A stretch of DNA of 64,000 bases, taken from NCBI RefSeq assembly GCF_029542785.1, contig NC_083372.1, positions 372,001-436,000 of the forward strand, read 5' to 3'. This document shows, piece by piece, positions 60,665 through 64,000 of this stretch. This stretch comes from Malassezia japonica. Taxonomy: Eukaryota; Basidiomycota; Malasseziomycetes; Malasseziales; Malasseziaceae. The first letter of the stretch is position 1, and the number at the start of each line of letters is the position of its first letter. The position numbers and the translations under genes are program-made. A model generated the notes under the pieces. The model was not told the origin of the DNA and searched no databases. It saw only the letters and a program-made list of their open reading frames with translations.

Positions 60665-61779
60665 CATCGTCCTTGGTAAAGGGCACGTCCCAGAGCGATA
60701 TGCGTCCGTCCTTGCTTCCTGCGGCCAGCAGGTGGCGGGGCAGCGCCGGCCCCTCTTCGTCGCTGCTGTCGTCGGCAGGCAGCGCGAGTGTATGTACATT
60801 TCCGCGGCGGATATACGCGACGCCATTCACGCCGTCTTTGTGGTATGCGAGCGTTGCAAGAAGGTCCATGGCTGGCAGCGAAAAGACGCGCACGCCGCCG
60901 TCCCAGCCGCCGACCGCCATGGTCCGTGCGTCGGATCGGACGGCGACACATGCATGGCCCGGGCGCTGCATCGTGGTCGTTTGAGGCTGTGCGTTTTCTG
61001 CGAGGGCGATCTGCACGACGCGCTGGTCGGCGCCGACAGACACGACCGTGCGCTCGTCCGGCGTGAGGCACAGCGCCATGACCGATTCGGTATGCGGCCG
61101 ATGCGACCAGAGGAGTTCAGGGGGGCTTAGGCTGCCGTCGTCGCCGGCCGTCATCGTCCAGGCTTGGACGCTTCCGTCTTCGTAGCCCGCGACGAGGTAC
61201 AGCGTGCTGCCGAGCAGAGTAAGCCGCACGCCCATCACGATCGGCGGGCGTTCCATGCCGCGGCCGAGCACCGCGAGCCGCCCTACCGAGTCTCGCACAC
61301 GCCGGCGCTGGGGCAGCGCATAGATATCGATCCATGCCGACTCGAGGGTATGGGGCACGGCGAGCCAGCCTGTGAGCGAGGCGGCATCGCGCAGGGCCAT
61401 GTCGTAGGCACAGTAGTTGAGCGCGTTCACCTCGACGCTGAGCGCCAACGAAGGCGCATCGAGGGTGCTTCCCCATGCCGACGCCTCGTCTGGCAGTGTC
61501 CACGCTCGTACACAATTATCTCGGCCATGGCTGCGTGAGCAATGCGACGTACGTGACGAGGTAGCCGCCCCACGCGTCTGCGCGAAGCACCGTATCTTTG
61601 TGGGCGTCCCAAAAAAGGCGGGGGCGGTAGTCGGTCATGCTCGTCACCGATACGCGACCCTTTGCATCGCCAGCAACGAGGTACGCTCCTGCGTTGGCAA
61701 ACGCGACCGAGTGCACCGCCGACGGGGCATGATGCCGCACGACCCAGCACGGCGCCGGCGCCGCCCATAAAGGGGCCAT
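60639..61779 (-). CDS. ASA1: ASTRA-associated WD-repeat protein Asa1 (GNB1L-like)
   Basis: Exons 61553-61779 and 60639-61530, intron 22 nt (GTACGT ... CTCACGCAG), 372 residues. WD repeats include VHSVAFANAGAYLVAGDAKG, the Asa1-typical block around the junction LVTHGRDNCVRAWTLP, LYLVAGYEDGSVQAWTM, ALCLTPDERTVVSVGADQRV and LLAAGSKDGRISLWDV. Asa1 belongs to the ASTRA complex, which helps Tra1 and other PIKK proteins mature. The 3' end lies inside the end of TRS130. It diverges from HPM1 with 20 bp. Confidence 0.87.
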
Positions 61780-61799
61780 GATGTGGAGGTTAAGGAACC
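61780..61799. promoter_or_regulatory. 20-bp divergent spacer ASA1 / HPM1
   Basis: The whole gap between the ATGs contains TGTGGAGG, the same core as in the ENV7/SPP1 spacer. Confidence 0.6.
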
Positions 61800-62857
61800 A
61801 TGGCCTTCACGTTTGGGTTTCACGAGAGCGACGGGGCGGACGCCGGTGACGCCGAGCCCGAGCAGGGTATTCCTCTGCAGGCAGCAAAGCAAATCAATGC
61901 GGCACAGCTTGTACGTTGTGAAACTAACGCAGCGCGAGCTCCTTCCTGAAAAGCTGTCGTTCTCGCCGATCGAGGTGCCGTTCGGCTCGTCGTTCCTAAG
62001 GCTTGCGCGCCGCGATCTGTTTGACGTGCGCTTCCAGCTGCTGAACGACGAAGAGAGTGCGCAAGGTGTTGCAGATACGCATACCGACCTCATCCCCGGC
62101 GTGTACGAAGGCGGGCTCAAGACATGGGAGTGCTCGCTCGACTTGGTCGCCACGCTCGCCGAGCGCCTCCCGTCGTACCATGCCGAGGATGCTAGCTGGC
62201 CCTCGGGCCGGCACATTGTCGAGCTCGGCTGTGGGACGGCAGTGCCAACGTGTTTCCTGTTCCGCACGCTCTTTTCTACGCAGCCCTCGGACCGCCCGAC
62301 GGTGCTGGATCTGTGCGACTATAACGAGGAGGTGCTTTCTCTGGTACGTGTATATCCTAACGCAGGTCGTCTATCCCAATCTTCTCCTGAACTGGTTCTT
62401 CTCTGCGGGCGGCCCCGGTCACGGCCGGTCGGTCGAGGCGGGCGACTTGGAGATCGACCACGACCTCTTGACGCAGTTTGAGCAAGAGCTGCAAGCGCGC
62501 CAAATTCAACTGCGCTTCTTCTCCGGCGCATGGGACTCGCTTGACCTCTCGCTCCCCGGCCAGTCTCGCGCCGAGATTGTGCTGAGCAGTGAGACGGTCT
62601 ACGCGATCCCCAGTCTCTCCCCCTTGTGCCGTGTGTTGCAAGACATTTGCTGGCCGACCTCCTCCAATACCTCTAATGCCAGCGTCGCCGCAAAGACCAC
62701 GCTGTGTCTCATCGCTGCCAAGGTGCTCTATTTTGGAGTCGGCGGCGGCGTGCGTGCTTTTTGCGATGCGGTCGCAGCCAGGCACGGGTGGACGGCGGCC
62801 GTGCGAGAGAACAGGTCGGGCGTAGGCCGTGTGGTGTTGAGCACCGGTTTTCCGTAG
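61800..62857 (+). CDS. HPM1: Protein-histidine N-methyltransferase, Hpm1/METTL18
   Basis: Exons 61800-61910, 61933-62343 and 62366-62857; both introns 22 nt (GTACGT ... CTAACGCAG); 337 residues. The seven-beta-strand methyltransferase core has LIPGVYEGGLKTWECSLDLV, the SAM motif HIVELGCGTAVPTCFL, DYNEEVLSL joined across the intron to VVYPNLLLNW, and ILSSETVYAIPSL-type post-motif (here IVLSSETVYAIPSL). Hpm1 methylates a histidine of ribosomal protein uL3 in yeast. The family match is good throughout. N-terminal FTFGF is also typical. Confidence 0.92.
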
Positions 62858-62878
62858 CGCAGTGCCTGCACTGCCTCA

Positions 62879-63503
62879 TTAATCCGAGATACTTCCTACG
62901 TCGCTCATTTCGGCGTCGTCATTTTCTTCGTCGGCGTCCGCATCGGCTGCGGCGCCCGCCGTTTTGCTCGCGTACTGCGCGACGCATTGACGCACTTTGC
63001 GGTCGTATGCATCTGGGTCGTTCATCAGCAATGCGGCCGCCTCGCCGTTCAGTGGGTCCGTAGGGTTGGGGTATCGGAGGAGTTGAGGCAAAAACGATTC
63101 AAAGATGTTGATACAGTCAAACATGGGCGACCATGTCTGGTTGATGACGTCCAGGCACACTGAACCGGACACCTCGTCAATGTTCGGATGAAAGATCTTG
63201 TTCACGAATCCAATCGAGGGCGACTTGTACGGGTATTGTTCCGGGAGCTCGACATGGATACGCCACACGCCGTCTTCATACGGAGCTGCGTCAGTCTCTA
63301 CGCCACACATACTTTCCGAGGGTCCTTTGAACTGCACATGGAAGTCCTGCATATTGTCATCCACCAAGGTAATCTCATAGTCGGACATGAGGCTGCGTGA
63401 GCACGTCGACATACAGTTTCATCACGTCCATCTCGATACGGCGCTTGGGACTCGTGTGGTGGGCATTTGTCCCTGCGCGTGGTGTACCACCGGTACGCAT
63501 CAT
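62879..63503 (-). CDS. UBC8: Ubiquitin-conjugating enzyme E2, Ubc8/UBE2H
   Basis: Exons 63415-63503 and 62879-63392, intron 22 nt (GTATGT ... CTCACGCAG), about 200 residues. [13 protein letters not shown] joined to [20 protein letters not shown], then [40 protein letters not shown] with the catalytic Cys in VCLDV, and an acidic tail ([15 protein letters not shown]) as in UBE2H. Ubc8 serves the GID/CTLH ligase, which degrades gluconeogenic enzymes. Two consecutive ATGs (63503, 63500) may start translation; the first ~18 residues are not conserved, so an unseen upstream intron is possible. Confidence 0.92.
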
Positions 63504-63908
63504 GATCAATGGGCTTACACACGGAAAGAATGTTGATGTGCAACGGCCTCGCAACGATCGAGAAGGAGCAAGGGATGCACAGCCAAATCTAAGATGATAG
63601 CCGCGGCGGCACCCCGCGCTTGGGCCCCTAACCCTCCTTGCCCCTCTGTCCGATTGGCTAAGCGCGCCCAGGGCGGTACGTGGATCTAAGCATACCTCCA
63701 CTTGGCGATCATCCCATCGCGGCCCTGGGTGACGTGCTCGCGACGAAGCCTGAGCCTAGGCCCCATTTTACACCATAGACATAAGTAGAGTGATCCGTAC
63801 CGACAACGGGCGTTCTAGAGGCGATCCCGAGCGAGATCAGGATGATGCGGCGATATGCCCTCTAATGGAGGTGGATGCCGTGGCCCTCGTCGTTCTTTTG
63901 TGACGACG
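63504..63908. other. Divergent spacer with CCTCCACTT
   Basis: 405 bp between UBC8 and the last gene. CCTCCACTT at 63695-63703. No gene recognised. Confidence 0.5.
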
Positions 63909-64000
63909 ATGGAGGCCAAAGACATTCTGGCGAATATCGCCTTTACCACGTCGGGTGCGCTCGTTGACTGTGTGGACAGTATGTGGGGTTTCTCACGACA
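63909..64000 (+). CDS. Start of an unidentified gene, cut by the right edge
   Basis: The ATG at 63909 opens 23 codons (MEAKDILANIAFTTSGALVD then C-V-D) up to GTATGT at about 63979; the last bases read CTCACGACA, so a ~23-nt intron following the local rule would end one base outside the window. The family cannot be told from so short a stretch. Confidence 0.5.
   Translation, partial: MEAKDILANIAFTTSGALVDCVDSMWGFSR

Noticed and set aside
1801..61779. Recurrent peptide Y-V-x-L-L-T-Q in many reading frames, looking like a shared protein motif
   Set aside because: It is the read-through translation of GTACGT...CTNACGCAG introns, not a protein element; family alignments demand its removal.

Overview
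The window is a compact, GC-rich fungal nuclear segment with about 39 protein-coding genes, one spliced tRNA and no transposon, rRNA or CRISPR. Gene content (Urb2, Dis3, TAF7, Spt20, Spp1/CFP1, Mic10, Trs130, Pex11, Las17, a Zds1 homologue, a secreted macrophage-activating-glycoprotein-like protein) points to a basidiomycete. Very small spacers, minute introns and a bacterial-type GDP-mannose pyrophosphorylase fit Malassezia (Ustilaginomycotina) best; the genus is an inference from style and content, not from a search.

Layout. 1-9.4 kb: CHO2 (cut by the left edge), GPM1, a two-finger GATA factor with GATA sites in its own promoter, a DUF2841 protein with a MADS-like N-terminus, UBC13 and LAS17/WASP. 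9.7-24.2 kb: TEF1, RAI1, a ZRC1-type zinc transporter, a nuclear-type unknown, an ARMH3 (DUF1741) protein, TAF7, RPC37, NDK and DIS3, on strictly alternating strands. 24.5-38.5 kb: sulfite reductase beta subunit MET5, a secreted glycoprotein, the bacterial-type mannose-1-phosphate guanylyltransferase, mitochondrial bL36, URB2 and an MFS transporter. 38.8-49.8 kb: tRNA-Leu(CAG), an unknown Arg/Ser-rich protein, CUE2, ZDS1-like, mitochondrial uS17, PEX11, ENV7/STK16 kinase, SPP1 and a DMAC1-like peptide. 49.8-64 kb: MIC10 with a long C-terminal extension, MGS1, SIZ1, SPT20, a PEX30-type peroxin, TRS130, ASA1, HPM1, UBC8 and the first exon of one more gene.

Genes are individually transcribed housekeeping genes, mostly head-to-head or tail-to-tail. 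Several divergent pairs share 20-60 bp promoters, and several convergent pairs abut or overlap at their stop codons. The strongest unusual signal is the intron population. I reconstructed 41 introns, 22 of them exactly 22 nt long, nearly always starting GTACGT and ending in a branch-site-like CTNAC followed within 3-4 nt by CAG. Other points of interest are an 8-nt first exon and an 11-nt internal microexon in GPM1, the candidate horizontally acquired mannose-1-phosphate guanylyltransferase, the MIC10 extension, apparent double frame slips in the LAS17 polyproline region, and shared promoter words (CACGTG and AAGTGGAGG). All exon boundaries were derived by eye from splice signals plus protein family continuity; no RNA evidence was available.
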